The notes beneath the pieces were generated by a model. The model did no database searches. It was not told where the DNA came from and saw only the letters and a program-made list of their open reading frames with translations. This document shows positions 7,615-15,326 of a DNA stretch of 41,895 nt, in pieces (the stretch's first letter is position 1; each line of letters opens with the position of its first letter). The DNA is from an uncultured Clostridia bacterium (GTDB lineage: Bacteria > Bacillota > Clostridia > TANB77 > CAG-508): positions 1-41,895 of the forward strand of contig CALXZB010000010.1 in assembly GCA_944393125.1 (NCBI GenBank), in the 5' to 3' direction. The translations under genes and the position numbers were made by a program.

Positions 7615-8907
7615 ATGAAAATATTGATGTTAACATGGGAATATCCACCAAGAGTAGTAGGTGGAATAGCAAGAGTAGTTTATGACTTATCACATAGGTT
7701 AATAAAAGACGGGCATGAAGTCACTGTAGTAACATATAGAGAAGGAGATACACAATATTTTGAAGATGACAAAGGAGTAAAAGTATACAGAGTAGACAAT
7801 TATATGATAAATCCAAACAATTTTATTGATTGGATAATGCAAATGAATTTCAATATGGTAACAAAAGTAAATCAAATTATTGCAGAACAAGGAAAATTTG
7901 ATGTTATACATGCACATGACTGGCTAGTAGCCAATGCAGCCAAAACTATTAAAAATTCATATGATATTCCAATTGTTGCAACAATACATGCAACAGAAGC
8001 GGGAAGAAATAGTGGAATACATGATGAAACACAAAGATACATAAATGATACTGAATGGATGCTTACATATGAAGCGACAGAAGTAATAGTAAACAGTAAT
8101 TATATGAAAGGTGAAATTCAAAGGCTATTTGGATTACCATTTGAAAAAATAAATGTTGTAGCAAACGGAGTAAATCTAAATAAATTTTCAGGAATTGATA
8201 GAGATTATTCATTTAGAAGAAGATATGCAATGGATAATGAAAAAATAATTCTATTTATGGGAAGATTAGTATATGAAAAAGGAGTTCAACATTTAATATC
8301 AGCAATGCCAAAAGTATTAGCAGGATATCATGATGCTAAACTTGTAATTGCAGGTAGAGGTGGAATGATGGACCAACTTAAGGCTCAAGCAGATGCGTTA
8401 GGTTTAGGACCAAAAGTTTATTTTGCAGGATACATGAGCGGAAAAGATGTAGAAAAAATGTATAAAGCAGCTGATATATCAGTATTTCCAAGTACATATG
8501 AACCATTTGGTATAGTTGCACTAGAAGGAATGCTTGCTGAAAGACCTGTTGTAGTATCAGATGCATGTGGACTAGGAGAAATTGTAGATCACAGAGAAAC
8601 AGGAATGAAAAGTTATTGTGGAAATCCAAATTCAATAGCAGATTCAATACTAGAACTATTATATAATCCAGAATTATGTGCTAATATTGTAAAAAAAGCA
8701 AAAGCAAAGGTAAAAAACAATTATAACTGGACAAAAATAGCACAAGATACTCATTTTACATATCAAAAAGCAATATGTGAAACAATGGCAGAAAGACAAA
8801 GACATCAACTTGAACAAGAAAAAGCTCTAAAAGCAAAAAAAGCAAAAGGAGCAGAAAAAGAGATAACAAATCTTTTAACATTCAAAAAACGTCAAGCATA
8901 CGCATAA
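7615..8907 (+). CDS. GT4-family (GT-B fold) glycosyltransferase
   Basis: This 430-residue glycosyltransferase has a GT-B fold with two Rossmann domains. The N-terminal half starts MKILMLTWEYPPRVVGGIARVV and contains FDVIHAHDWLVANAA; the C-terminal half has ILFMGRLVYEKGVQHLI and the nucleotide-sugar motif EPFGIVALEGMLAERPVVVSD (family E-x7-E region). The WEYPPxxxGGI start resembles glycogen-synthase-like GT4 enzymes, but donor and acceptor cannot be read from the sequence. The last ~25 residues are basic and coil-forming. The ATG at 7615 is preceded by AAAGGGG; an in-frame upstream start at 7534 lies inside the promoter. It is transcribed alone, with no adjacent polysaccharide genes. Confidence 0.88.
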   Translation: MKILMLTWEYPPRVVGGIARVVYDLSHRLIKDGHEVTVVTYREGDTQYFEDDKGVKVYRVDNYMINPNNFIDWIMQMNFNMVTKVNQIIAEQGKFDVIHAHDWLVANAAKTIKNSYDIPIVATIHATEAGRNSGIHDETQRYINDTEWMLTYEATEVIVNSNYMKGEIQRLFGLPFEKINVVANGVNLNKFSGIDRDYSFRRRYAMDNEKIILFMGRLVYEKGVQHLISAMPKVLAGYHDAKLVIAGRGGMMDQLKAQADALGLGPKVYFAGYMSGKDVEKMYKAADISVFPSTYEPFGIVALEGMLAERPVVVSDACGLGEIVDHRETGMKSYCGNPNSIADSILELLYNPELCANIVKKAKAKVKNNYNWTKIAQDTHFTYQKAICETMAERQRHQLEQEKALKAKKAKGAEKEITNLLTFKKRQAYA

Positions 8908-8915
8908 AAATACAG

Positions 8916-8947
8916 AAATCGGTTCTTTTTAATAAAGAGAATCGATT
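8916..8947 (+). terminator. Hairpin after the glycosyltransferase gene (weak terminator)
   Basis: AAATCGGTTCTTT (from 8916) pairs imperfectly with AAAGAGAATCGATTT (ending 8947). The T-run lies in the 5' arm rather than after the stem, so termination would be poor. It may instead be a processing or stability element between this gene and ylbF. Confidence 0.4.
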
Positions 8948-8968
8948 TAAAATATTAGGAGGAAAAAA

Positions 8969-9304
8969 ATGAATGTATATGATACAGCTAATAAATTAGC
9001 ACAAGAAATAAAACAATCAGAAGAATATAATACATATAAAATAGCAAAAGAAGCTATAAATTTAAATATAGAATTAAAAAGCAAAATAGAAGAATTTGAA
9101 AAAGCTAGATATGAAGCTCAAATAGTAGCACTTCAAACAGGAAAAGATGACGAAAATAAAATGAGACATGTTCAAGAACTATATGGTGAATTAATACAAA
9201 ATCAAGAAGCAAGTAAGTATTTTGATGCAGAAATGAAATTTAATATTTTAATAGCAGATGTTAATAAAATAATAGGACAAGCAGTACAAGAACTTATGAA
9301 ATAA
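8969..9304 (+). CDS. YlbF-family regulator
   Basis: This 111-residue, almost wholly helical protein matches the YlbF/YmcA (Com_YlbF) family. The start NVYDTANKLAQEIKQSEEYNTYK and the EEFEKARYEAQ and YGELIQNQEASKYFDAEMKFNILI segments are typical. In Bacillus subtilis YlbF acts in the Y-complex that affects RNase Y-dependent mRNA processing and so sporulation and biofilm formation; whether that holds here is not shown. AGGAGGA precedes the ATG. No good promoter was seen between it and the glycosyltransferase. Confidence 0.85.
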   Translation: MNVYDTANKLAQEIKQSEEYNTYKIAKEAINLNIELKSKIEEFEKARYEAQIVALQTGKDDENKMRHVQELYGELIQNQEASKYFDAEMKFNILIADVNKIIGQAVQELMK

Positions 9305-9356
9305 TTGAATTGATTTATAATGTAATTAGTGGCAATAAAAAGAAAGGACTTAAACT

Positions 9357-10043
9357 ATGGAACTAATTATAATATTAATAACAATATTATCTATATTAAT
9401 TGTAAATTCAATGATGAAAATAGATAAAAAAGAAATGGAAAAAATAGCATTAGACGAAGAATTAAATAAAATAGCTGAAAAATATCCTAAAAATATAGAG
9501 ATATGTAAAACAATATTAAATAAACTTGGAAATAAAACAACAAAAATAGAAGAAGATATAAATTCAGAAACGACTTTGTATATAGCAATTCAGGATAAGA
9601 TATCTATAGGAAATACACATAATAGTTATACACGAATACAAACAATGGCACATGAGTGTTTACATTCTGTGCAAAGTAGAAAATTATTAATATTTAATTT
9701 TATATTTTCAAATTTATATATAATTTATATGATTATAATTTATGGATTACTAATTTTTAATAAATTATCTAATGAAATAATGTATTCAAATATACTTTTA
9801 ATTTTGGGATTTACTAATTATACAATAAGAATATTTTTAGAGAATGAAGCAATGATTAAGGCAGAATATATAGCAAAAGAATATATAGAAGAACAAAACA
9901 TATCTTCAAAAGAAGAAATAAAAAAATTATGTGAAGGATTTAAAAAATTAAACAAAGGATGTATTAAAGGAACAAATTGTAGTTTATTCACTAAAAACAT
10001 ATTAAAAGTTACTATTTTTAACATTCTAGCATTGATTTTTTAG
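9357..10043 (+). CDS. Putative membrane zinc metallopeptidase-like protein (YugP-like)
   Basis: This 228-residue protein starts with a membrane helix (about 2-18). The motif MAHECLHSVQ holds HExxH at residues 99-103, and two further hydrophobic helices follow (about 113-134 and 141-157). A conserved-looking Glu/Asn-rich helix (LENEAMIKAEYIAKEY, about 161-176) could supply a third metal ligand. The arrangement resembles the YugP-type neutral zinc metallopeptidases but the protein is diverged, with Cys-Leu inside HExxH. The active site would be near the membrane. AAAGGA precedes the ATG. Peptidase activity is inferred from the motif only. Confidence 0.55.
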   Translation: MELIIILITILSILIVNSMMKIDKKEMEKIALDEELNKIAEKYPKNIEICKTILNKLGNKTTKIEEDINSETTLYIAIQDKISIGNTHNSYTRIQTMAHECLHSVQSRKLLIFNFIFSNLYIIYMIIIYGLLIFNKLSNEIMYSNILLILGFTNYTIRIFLENEAMIKAEYIAKEYIEEQNISSKEEIKKLCEGFKKLNKGCIKGTNCSLFTKNILKVTIFNILALIF

Positions 10044-10060
10044 GAAATATGTGGTAAAAT
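10032..10060 (+). promoter_or_regulatory. Promoter of secG
   Basis: TTGATT (10032-10037), a 17-nt spacer and TAAAAT (10055-10060), overlapping the 3' end of the preceding gene and 45 nt before secG. Confidence 0.6.
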
Positions 10061-10104
10061 ATCTTAGTAAAATTAACAAATAAAATCGTTAGGAGGAACA
10101 CCAA

Positions 10105-10353
10105 ATGCAAATAGTCAAAATGATATTAGTCGTAGTAGACTTAATAGTATGTTTAGCAATAACAATATTAGCAATGATTCAATCAAAAGACGATGCTGGA
10201 TTATCATCAACAATTACAGGTTCATCTACAAATAATTTCTTTGAAAAAAATAAAGGTAGAACAAAAGAAGGAAGATTAAAAAGATGGACAATAATTTTAG
10301 GAATAGCATTTATAATAATAACAATTGCTCTTTCTATAATATATATAGCATAG
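10105..10353 (+). CDS. secG: Preprotein translocase subunit SecG
   Basis: This 82-residue SecG has two membrane helices (about 4-24 and 60-81) joined by the family loop with QSKDDAGLSSTITGSS. SecG assists SecYE-mediated export. Length and topology are standard. AGGAGGA precedes the ATG. The gene lies just upstream of rnr, the usual secG-rnr order of Firmicutes. Confidence 0.95.
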   Translation: MQIVKMILVVVDLIVCLAITILAMIQSKDDAGLSSTITGSSTNNFFEKNKGRTKEGRLKRWTIILGIAFIIITIALSIIYIA

Positions 10354-10360
10354 TTAATGA

Positions 10361-10397
10361 AGCGGTTTCTCAAAAAAGAACCGCTAATTTGTGTTTT
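10361..10397 (+). terminator. Hairpin between secG and rnr
   Basis: AGCGGTT (10361-10367) pairs with AACCGCT (10379-10385). A T-rich stretch follows after a few bases rather than directly, so it is probably a partial terminator allowing some read-through into rnr. Confidence 0.55.
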
Positions 10398-10429
10398 TAA
10401 CAGCAAATTATAATCAAAAAGGAGAAATG

Positions 10430-12373
10430 ATGGAAAAAGAAACAATTATAGGAACATTTAGAAAAAATCAAAAAGGCTTTGGGTTTGTAAAAATAGATGG
10501 GCAAGAAGATGAAATATTTATAGCTAAAGAAAATACTTTTAATGCTTTAAATGGTGATACTGTTAGTATTGAAATAATACACCAAGAAGATAAGGAAAGA
10601 GATAAGAAAAGAGAAGGAAAAATTATTAAAATAATAAGACATGAAAAAAATACTGTTGTAGGTATATTTCAAAAAAGTAAAAATTTTGGTTTTGTAGTTC
10701 CTGATGATAAAAACTTTGGAACAGATATATTTATTTCAAAAGCTAATTGGGGAAAAGCAAGAAATAATCATAAAGTCTTAGTAAAGATAATAAAATATCC
10801 TGAAAAAGGAAGAAATGCAGAAGGAGAAATAATAGAAGTTTTAGGTGGAGTTAATGAAGCAGGAGTAGATATGCTTTCATTAATAAAACAATATGAACTA
10901 CCATACAAATTCCCAGAAGAAGTTGTAGATGAAGCAAAAGCATTTGGAAATAAAATAAAAGAACAAGATTTTAAAGATAGAATAGATTTAAGAGGGCAAA
11001 CAATTTTTACGATAGATGGAGAAGATGCAAAAGATTTAGATGATGCAATACATGTAGAAAAATTAGAAAATGGAAATTATAAATTAGATGTGCATATTGC
11101 AGATGTCAGCCATTATGTAAAAGAAAAAACAGAACTTGATAAAGAGGCATATTTAAGAGGAACAAGTATCTATATGTTGGGAAGAGTAATTCCAATGTTG
11201 CCACGAGAACTTTCAAATGGAATTTGTAGCTTAAATGCTGGAGAAGATAGATGTACTCTATCATGTTCAATGGAAATAACCCCAAATGCTAAAATTATCG
11301 ATTCTAATATATACAAGGCTGTCGTTAGAGTAACTGAAAGAATGTCTTATACAGATGTACAAAAAATATTAGATAAATCAGACAAAGAAATTTTAGAAAA
11401 ATATGAAAAATATATTTCTGATTTTGAACTAATGGCAGAATTAGCTAACATACTAAAAAACAAAAGACGAGAAAATGGTTACTTAAACTTAGATATACCA
11501 GAAAGCAAAATAATACTTGATGAAAATGGATTTGCAGTAGATGTAAAAAAATATGAGACTTATTTTTCAAATGAAATAATAGAACAGTTTATGCTAATAG
11601 CAAATGAAACTGTTGCAGAAAAATTTTATTGGTTACAAGCCCCTTTTATTTATAGAAATCATGAGGCACCAGATTTAGATAAAATAAAAGATTTGAATAA
11701 AACATTATTTAATTTTGGGTATAAAATAAAAATCTCAAAAGAAGATATTGTATATCCAAATGAATTTGCAAAAATTCTAGAAGATGTTAAAGGAAAACAA
11801 GAAGAAAAGGTAGTATCAAATATAATATTAAGAACTCTTAGAGTTGCTAAATATGAAGCGGAAAATAAAGGACATTTTGGAATTGCAAGTAGATATTATT
11901 GTCACTTTACTTCTCCAATTAGAAGATATCCAGATTTATTTATACATAGAATAATTTCAAAATATATAGAAAGCAATTACATGGTAAATGATTTTTGGAT
12001 AAAAAAATATGCCAAAAGAGCTGAAAAAAGAGCTGAAAACTGTTCTGAAAGAGAAAGAACGGCAACTAAAGTAGAAAGAGAAGCTGAAGATATTAAAAAA
12101 GCTGAATTTATGGAAGATAAAATTGGAAATGAGTATGAAGGAATTATTTCTTCTGTAACTAATTTTGGAATATTTGTTGAACTTGAAAATACTGTTGAAG
12201 GATTAATTAGATATGAAACATTAAAAGATGATTATTATGTATATAATGAAGAACGTAAAGAAGCAATTGGAGAGAATTCTAATAAAGTATATAAGCTTGG
12301 GGATAAAGTAAAAATTAGAGTAGTAGATGCAAACAAAATATTAAAGAAAATTGACTTTGAAATTATTGATTAA
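10430..12373 (+). CDS. rnr: Ribonuclease R
   Basis: This 647-residue 3'-5' exoribonuclease degrades structured RNA. Domain order: two N-terminal OB/cold-shock domains (TFRKNQKGFGFV near residue 9 and IFQKSKNFGFVVPDD near 78), the RNB catalytic domain with the acidic metal-binding cluster IDGEDAKDLDDAI (about residues 197-209) and the FTSPIRRYPDLFIHR motif, and a C-terminal S1 domain (EYEGIISSVTNFGIFVELE). The ATG at 10430 gives 5 nt from GGAG; the ATG one codon earlier is only 2 nt away. An in-frame ATG at 10391 has no ribosome-binding site. smpB, often its neighbour, is not present downstream. Confidence 0.95.
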   Translation: MEKETIIGTFRKNQKGFGFVKIDGQEDEIFIAKENTFNALNGDTVSIEIIHQEDKERDKKREGKIIKIIRHEKNTVVGIFQKSKNFGFVVPDDKNFGTDIFISKANWGKARNNHKVLVKIIKYPEKGRNAEGEIIEVLGGVNEAGVDMLSLIKQYELPYKFPEEVVDEAKAFGNKIKEQDFKDRIDLRGQTIFTIDGEDAKDLDDAIHVEKLENGNYKLDVHIADVSHYVKEKTELDKEAYLRGTSIYMLGRVIPMLPRELSNGICSLNAGEDRCTLSCSMEITPNAKIIDSNIYKAVVRVTERMSYTDVQKILDKSDKEILEKYEKYISDFELMAELANILKNKRRENGYLNLDIPESKIILDENGFAVDVKKYETYFSNEIIEQFMLIANETVAEKFYWLQAPFIYRNHEAPDLDKIKDLNKTLFNFGYKIKISKEDIVYPNEFAKILEDVKGKQEEKVVSNIILRTLRVAKYEAENKGHFGIASRYYCHFTSPIRRYPDLFIHRIISKYIESNYMVNDFWIKKYAKRAEKRAENCSERERTATKVEREAEDIKKAEFMEDKIGNEYEGIISSVTNFGIFVELENTVEGLIRYETLKDDYYVYNEERKEAIGENSNKVYKLGDKVKIRVVDANKILKKIDFEIID

Positions 12374-12378
12374 AGTGA

Positions 12379-12407
12379 TTGACAAATTCCTCCAAAAGTA
12401 CTATAAT
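12379..12407 (+). promoter_or_regulatory. Perfect consensus sigma-A promoter
   Basis: TTGACA (12379-12384), exactly 17 nt, TATAAT (12402-12407). This is a full consensus, starting 6 nt after the rnr stop codon. It drives a transcript that meets a strong terminator only ~75 nt later. Confidence 0.85.
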
Positions 12408-12424
12408 TACTAGGTACAAGGAAA

Positions 12425-12457
12425 ATGGAAACGAACATTATTAAAAATAATGACTAA
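12425..12457 (+). CDS. Possible 10-residue leader peptide (METNIIKNND)
   Basis: A 10-codon reading frame starts about 11 nt after the predicted transcript start and ends just before a terminator. AAGG lies 3 nt before its ATG, a close but usable spacing. A perfect 7-bp hairpin (CATTATT/AATAATG, 12436-12452) lies inside the reading frame. The arrangement of promoter, tiny reading frame, terminator and transporter gene is that of ribosome-dependent attenuators of antibiotic-resistance genes. Translation is not demonstrated; the segment could equally be a ~75-nt small RNA. Confidence 0.4.
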   Translation: METNIIKNND

Positions 12458-12458
12458 C

Positions 12459-12489
12459 GAACAACACACCTCAATGTGTTGTTCTTTTT
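12459..12489 (+). terminator. Strong intrinsic terminator of the 12.4-kb leader
   Basis: GAACAACACA (12459-12468) pairs perfectly with TGTGTTGTTC (12475-12484) around a CCTCAA loop, followed by TTTTT. The ACGAACA that opens the 5' arm also occurs upstream at 12431-12437, a possible competing arm. Confidence 0.88.
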
Positions 12490-12518
12490 ATGAAAAAATA
12501 TTTTAAAAGAAAGGAGTA

Positions 12519-12548
12519 TATGAATATTTAATTTATTAAATATTCATA
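12519..12548. repeat. Perfect 13-bp inverted repeat with 4-nt loop
   Basis: ATGAATATTTAA (12520-12531) and TTAAATATTCAT (12536-12547) are exact reverse complements, and T12519/A12548 extends the stem. There is no T-run on the plus strand, so it is not a terminator in that direction. AAGGAG (12511-12516) lies immediately upstream. It precedes the start codon of the MATE remnant by 10 nt and could be a protein-binding operator or an mRNA hairpin. Confidence 0.7.
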
Positions 12549-12558
12549 AAAATTAAAA

Positions 12559-13435
12559 ATGGAACAATCAAATTTAGGAACAGAAAAATAGAAAATCAAG
12601 CAAGTCAGCATTTTTAACATTATCAAGACAAATATTATTCTTTACACCAATAGCAATAATATTAGCTAAATTCTTTAATATAATGGGAGTTATATATGCT
12701 GGACCTGTATCTGATGGAATTGCATTTATAATAGCAGTTATACTATTAGTTATTGAAATGAAAAATCTTGGAAAACAAACTAATGAAAGTTACATAGTAA
12801 GTGATGAAGTAAACACAAAAAATCAAAATAGTAATATAATAATAACAATAGCAAGAGAATATGGTTCTGGCGGAAGATATGTTGGAAAACTATTAGCAAA
12901 AATGCTAGATTTAAAATTCTATGACAAAAATTTAATAAGAATAGTATCTGATGAAAGTGGACTATCTGCATCATATATAGAAGAAAATGAGCAAAATATA
13001 CATGGAAATCTTCTTTCAAGTTTTAACACACAATATTATAATAATTTATCAAATGATGATAATTTATTTATAGCTGAAAGTAACGCAATTAGAAATATTG
13101 CTGAAAAAGGTGGATGTGTAATTGTTGGAAGATGTTCAAATTATATTTTAAGAGATAATAAAAATATTATAAGTATCTTTTTATATAGTGATGATAATAA
13201 CAAAATTAAAAGAGCTGTTAAATATTATGGACTAAAAGAAGAAAATGCATTAAAAGAAATAAATAGAATAAATAAAAACAGAGAAAAGCATTATAATTAT
13301 TATACACATGAAAAATGGAGAAATATTAATAATTATGACTTAAGCATAAATGTAGATAAATTAGGAATCGAGAAAACAGCTGAGTTTATTGCTAAGTTTG
13401 TAGAAAATAAAAAATTAGAATTTGCACAAAATTAG
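12559..13435 (+). pseudogene. MATE transporter-kinase fusion gene with internal deletion
   Basis: The ATG at 12559 opens MEQSNLGTEK, the usual start of MATE efflux proteins (NLGTE-type N-terminus), then hits TAG at 12589. In the next frame, open from 12578, RKSSKSAFLTLSRQ...AKFFNIMGVIYAGPVSDGIAFIIAVILLVIE follows directly; this matches the last part of a MATE protein (SRQ helix and AGPxSD helix). About 400 codons of transporter therefore appear to have been lost between residue 10 and the final helices, with a frame change. A cytidylate-kinase-like domain continues in frame after the MATE end. The transporter cannot function; the kinase-like part remains open and is listed separately. Confidence 0.75.
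12683..13435 (+). CDS. Cytidylate-kinase-like protein with a MATE C-terminal remnant
   Basis: The intact reading frame codes for up to 250 residues. Residues 1-32 are the last MATE helix. From residue 51 a nucleotide-kinase-like domain begins with the P-loop region NIIITIAREYGSGGRYVGKLL and continues through LKFYDKNLI, CVIVGRCSNYIL and an arginine/lysine-rich lid, ending with TAEFIAKFVENKK. This fits the cytidylate kinase-like family common in Clostridia, whose substrate is often unknown. No ribosome-binding site precedes the ATG at 12683, so the true start, or whether it is translated at all, is uncertain. The ATG at 12758 (MKNLGKQ) is another candidate. Confidence 0.65.
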   Translation: MGVIYAGPVSDGIAFIIAVILLVIEMKNLGKQTNESYIVSDEVNTKNQNSNIIITIAREYGSGGRYVGKLLAKMLDLKFYDKNLIRIVSDESGLSASYIEENEQNIHGNLLSSFNTQYYNNLSNDDNLFIAESNAIRNIAEKGGCVIVGRCSNYILRDNKNIISIFLYSDDNNKIKRAVKYYGLKEENALKEINRINKNREKHYNYYTHEKWRNINNYDLSINVDKLGIEKTAEFIAKFVENKKLEFAQN

Positions 13436-13454
13436 AGCAAATTCTAATTTTTTT
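13415..13454 (+). terminator. Intrinsic terminator after the kinase-like gene
   Basis: TTAGAATTTGC (13415-13425) pairs perfectly with GCAAATTCTAA (13437-13447), followed by seven T. The 5' arm lies inside the coding region and encodes its last residues. Confidence 0.88.
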
Positions 13455-13501
13455 CTCAAAAAAAGAGGGAATTATGTAAAATACGTCGAATAATATTATT
13501 A

Positions 13502-13509
13502 TGTATAAT
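13502..13509 (+). promoter_or_regulatory. Possible -10 element for dnaG
   Basis: TATAAT at 13504-13509 preceded by TG, 20 nt before the start codon. No convincing -35 lies at the expected distance. It would drive the dnaG-rpoD pair. Confidence 0.35.
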
Positions 13510-13529
13510 TATGTGTAGGAGAGTGAGAA

Positions 13530-15314
13530 ATGTTACGATATAGTGACGAACTTATAGAAGAAGTAAGGCAAAGCAATGATATAGTAGATATAATTTCACA
13601 ATACGTACATTTAACAAGAAAAGGAAGAAATTATTTTGGATTATGTCCATTTCATAATGAAAAGTCACCATCTTTTTCAGTATCTCCAGATAGACAAATA
13701 TTCCATTGCTTTGGGTGTGGAGTAGGAGGAAACGTATACACATTTTTAATGAAAATAGAAGGAATAACTTTTAAAGATGCAGTAGAACAATTAGCAGAAA
13801 GAGCCAATATTCAATTACCAGTACTAAATAATAATGCAGACAATGCAAGAGAAGAATTAAAAGCAAAAGTATACAAAGTAAATGAATTTACAGCAGAATT
13901 TTATCATCAAAACTTATATAAACCAACAGCAAAAATAGCACAAGAATATGTTAAAAAAAGAAAAATGAATAGAGATACACTAGAAGCATACCAAATAGGC
14001 TATTCTGGAAAATTTGATGAATTATATCAAGCTTTAAAAAAACAAGGATTTGCAGAAAAAGAAATATTAGAATCAGGTTTAGTAAACAAAAATGACAATG
14101 GAAAATATATAGACAGATATAGAAATAGACTAATGTTTCCAATATGTGATGTAAGAGGAAAAGTAATTGCATTTGGCGGCAGAGTGCTAGATGATTCAAA
14201 GCCTAAATATATAAATTCTCCAGAAAATATAGTATATAGTAAAGGAAGACATTTATTTGGACTAAATGTAGCTAAAAAATATTCAAAAGAAAAAATAATA
14301 ATAGTAGAAGGATATATGGATGTTATATCTTTATACCAAAGAGGAATAATGAATGTTGTTGGAGCATTAGGAACAGCATTAACAGAACAACAAGGATGGT
14401 TATTAAGAAAAAGTACAGAGCAAATAATATTAGGCTTTGATGCAGATGGGGCTGGACAAACTGCTGTGGCAAGATCTATGGAAATATTACAAAAAATGGG
14501 TTGTGACATGAGAGTTTTACAAATAGAAGGTGCTAAAGATCCAGATGAATTTATTGTAAAATTTGGAGAAGGAAGATTCAAATTAGCAGTAGAAAATGCA
14601 ATATCACTAGTAGAATTTAAAGTCAAAAACTTAAAAAAAGAATTAAATTTAGAAAACACAGGAGATAAAATTAAATTCCTAAATGAAATTTCAAAAATAT
14701 TATCAAAAGTTCAAAATACCATGGAAAGAGAAGTATACATAGAAAAAATAGCAAAAGGGTATAATATATCAAAAGAAGCTATATATGCAGAAGTAAACAA
14801 AATGATATATACAGGTGAAAAAACTGAAAAAATTTTGCAAAACAGAAAAGTACAAGTAAACCAAATAAAAAAAGAAGAAACAACTGATATTGATGAGGAC
14901 TTAACTAAAAGAGAAAATACAATAATATCATTATTGTTAGATGCTAATATAGAAATATTTCAAAAAATAAAAAAATATCTCAAACCAGAAGATTTTAGAC
15001 ATCCAATAAATAAAAAAATTGCTATAAAATTGTATGAAGAATTAGAAAAAGAAGATCCAAATATCAATAAATTGGTAGACGAATTAGATGAAGAAGCTCA
15101 AAATCACATAACAATGGTAATGGCTACAGAATATGAAATAGAAAATGCAGAAAAAGCGGTAGATGATATTTTGCAAAAATATGAAAGAGAAAAATTAGAA
15201 ATAAAAAAACAAGAAATTTTAAAAAAATTAGAAACAGAACAGCAGGAAGATTTAAAAAAGCAACTAGGTAAAGAATTAAGTAATATAATTATAGCATTAG
15301 CTAAAATTAAATAG
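13530..15314 (+). CDS. dnaG: DNA primase
   Basis: DnaG, 594 residues, makes RNA primers for replication and works with the DnaB helicase. The N-terminal CHC2 zinc ribbon has Cys39, His42, Cys60 and Cys63 (LCPFHNEKSPSFSV...FHCFGCG). The catalytic core includes IGYSG, MFPICDVRGKVIAFGGR and the Toprim segment IIIVEGYMDVISLYQRG...LGFDADGAGQTA. The C-terminal ~150 residues are the helical helicase-binding region. TAGGAGAG precedes the ATG. It is followed 12 nt later by rpoD, the conserved dnaG-rpoD arrangement. Confidence 0.97.
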   Translation: MLRYSDELIEEVRQSNDIVDIISQYVHLTRKGRNYFGLCPFHNEKSPSFSVSPDRQIFHCFGCGVGGNVYTFLMKIEGITFKDAVEQLAERANIQLPVLNNNADNAREELKAKVYKVNEFTAEFYHQNLYKPTAKIAQEYVKKRKMNRDTLEAYQIGYSGKFDELYQALKKQGFAEKEILESGLVNKNDNGKYIDRYRNRLMFPICDVRGKVIAFGGRVLDDSKPKYINSPENIVYSKGRHLFGLNVAKKYSKEKIIIVEGYMDVISLYQRGIMNVVGALGTALTEQQGWLLRKSTEQIILGFDADGAGQTAVARSMEILQKMGCDMRVLQIEGAKDPDEFIVKFGEGRFKLAVENAISLVEFKVKNLKKELNLENTGDKIKFLNEISKILSKVQNTMEREVYIEKIAKGYNISKEAIYAEVNKMIYTGEKTEKILQNRKVQVNQIKKEETTDIDEDLTKRENTIISLLLDANIEIFQKIKKYLKPEDFRHPINKKIAIKLYEELEKEDPNINKLVDELDEEAQNHITMVMATEYEIENAEKAVDDILQKYEREKLEIKKQEILKKLETEQQEDLKKQLGKELSNIIIALAKIK

Positions 15315-15326
15315 GGGTGAATTTTT

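Noticed and set aside
12374..12490. The 12459 terminator as the plain terminator of rnr
   Set aside because: A perfect promoter lies between the rnr stop and the hairpin, so the hairpin belongs at least also to a separate short transcript.
14027..14659. 210-residue minus-strand reading frame inside dnaG
   Set aside because: Antisense shadow of a well-conserved primase gene; no promoter, ribosome-binding site or domain.
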